Source: JASFQI01 sp050115555 (GTDB taxonomy: Bacteria; Desulfobacterota; DSM-4660; Desulfatiglandales; HGW-15). From it: DNA of 6,559 nucleotides. Under the pieces are notes generated by a model that was not told where the DNA came from, did not search any database, and was given only the letters and a program-made list of their open reading frames with translations. The number at the start of each line of letters is the position of its first letter. Position 1 is the stretch's first letter. Position numbers and translations under genes: made by a program. Shown one piece after another: positions 6,189 through 6,559 of this stretch. The stretch spans positions 1 to 6,559 of the forward strand of contig JASFQI010000287.1 of assembly GCA_050115555.1 (NCBI GenBank), read 5' to 3'.

Positions 6189-6217
6189 AGTATGAGCAAT
6201 GCACCGGCCTCTGTCAA
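6189..6217 (-). promoter_or_regulatory. Sigma70-type promoter for the DUF3617 gene
   Basis: Read on the minus strand, a perfect TTGACA (complement of 6212-6217) is followed after exactly 17 bases by CATACT (complement of 6189-6194), four of six matches to TATAAT. Transcription would begin near 6182 and leave a leader of about 180 bases before the DUF3617 start. An A-rich stretch upstream of the -35 box (6216-6235) could act as an UP element. Confidence 0.6.
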
Positions 6218-6281
6218 CAAAAAGCAGGGCGAAAAAGCACAAGGAAGACCGAACCGGTCATGGCCTTTTCAGCCGAAATCG

Positions 6282-6290
6282 TGGTACAAA
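6282..6290 (+). promoter_or_regulatory. Weak extended -10 box for the PLP enzyme gene
   Basis: TGGTACAAA has the TGn extension followed by TACAAA, four of six matches to TATAAT, about 78 bases before the start codon. No convincing -35 box is present at 16-18 bases upstream, so this is only a candidate. Confidence 0.25.
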
Positions 6291-6367
6291 CAGAAATTTC
6301 GATGCGGGCCTCGAGAGGGCAGGGGGCTCGTTTCCCGAGACATCCTGCATGGAAGAGGAGCACTTGA

Positions 6368-6559
6368 ATGGGCATTCCCAAGCAGAGACTGGCCAAGGAG
6401 GCGATCTTTCAACGTCTGGAGGCGTTTCGAGCACAGGACCTCGACTGGCGATCCGGACGCATGTTCGGGTATGTGTTCGATCCGGGGCGGGAGGTCATGG
6501 AGGTGGCCAAGGAGGCCTACGGCGCGTTTCTCTCGGAGAACGGCCTGGATTTCACGGCG
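6368..6559 (+). CDS. PLP-dependent group II decarboxylase/lyase, N-terminal fragment
   Basis: The reading frame runs off the window after 64 codons. The visible N-terminus, with DWRSGRMFGYVFDP (25-38) and EVAKEAYGAFLSENGLDFTA (45-64), matches from memory the start of bacterial fold-type I pyridoxal-phosphate enzymes. These are annotated as glutamate decarboxylase-like or sphingosine-1-phosphate-lyase-like proteins, and this is the segment before the cofactor domain. The PLP lysine and catalytic core lie outside the window, so substrate and activity cannot be judged. The ATG is well supported by AAGAGGAG seven bases upstream. It is divergent from the DUF3617 gene. Confidence 0.8.
   Translation, partial: MGIPKQRLAKEAIFQRLEAFRAQDLDWRSGRMFGYVFDPGREVMEVAKEAYGAFLSENGLDFTA

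Larger units (their letters stand above)
6004..6367. promoter_or_regulatory. Divergent intergenic region between DUF3617 and the PLP enzyme gene
   Basis: No gene is visible in these 364 bases. They contain a minus-strand promoter (6189-6217), the long DUF3617 leader with two inverted repeats (6022-6039 and 6061-6072), a weak plus-strand extended -10 box (6282-6290), and AAGAGGAG at 6353-6360, a good ribosome binding site seven bases before the PLP enzyme start. The stretch 6211-6300 is visibly richer in A than the surrounding genes. Confidence 0.6.

Overview
The window is a GC-rich, gene-dense stretch of ordinary bacterial chromosome. It holds seven complete protein genes, the first 64 codons of an eighth, and possibly the last codons of a ninth at the left edge. 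No mobile element, CRISPR array, rRNA or tRNA was found. The mix of genes, and the look of the 370-residue hypothetical protein, suggest a deltaproteobacterium (Desulfobacterota, perhaps a sulfate reducer or syntroph). That is inference from protein character only and is not firm.

Left block (1-1770, plus strand): a possible upstream gene end, then an enoyl-CoA hydratase/isomerase family protein lacking both classical catalytic glutamates, followed 24 bases later by trmB (tRNA m7G46 methyltransferase). A 169-base gap follows. It has a T8 tract, small hairpins and a short AT-rich stretch just before the next gene.

Middle block (1771-4169, plus strand): an uncharacterised 370-residue soluble protein, a class I SAM-dependent methyltransferase 23 bases downstream, and a DUF488 protein 66 bases further on. 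The first two look co-transcribed and the third may be. No pathway can be assigned.

Right block (4190-6003, minus strand): an exported DUF3617 protein, then an M24 (Xaa-Pro) metallopeptidase with all five metal ligands. This block converges on DUF488 with a 20-base gap. The 200 bases between the two minus-strand genes contain a strong GC-rich hairpin inside a possible larger fold. DUF3617 has a good sigma70-type promoter on the minus strand and an apparent leader of about 180 bases. Near its ribosome binding site this leader carries the palindrome TTCAAAC-N4-GTTTGAA, which fits the published PsrA-type half-site pattern.

Right edge (6368-6559, plus strand): the N-terminus of a PLP-dependent group II decarboxylase/lyase, divergent from DUF3617.

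I see no clear new multi-gene system. The most checkable oddities are the altered crotonase active site, the structured leader before the peptidase, the PsrA-like palindrome, and the hypothetical protein with its methyltransferase partner.
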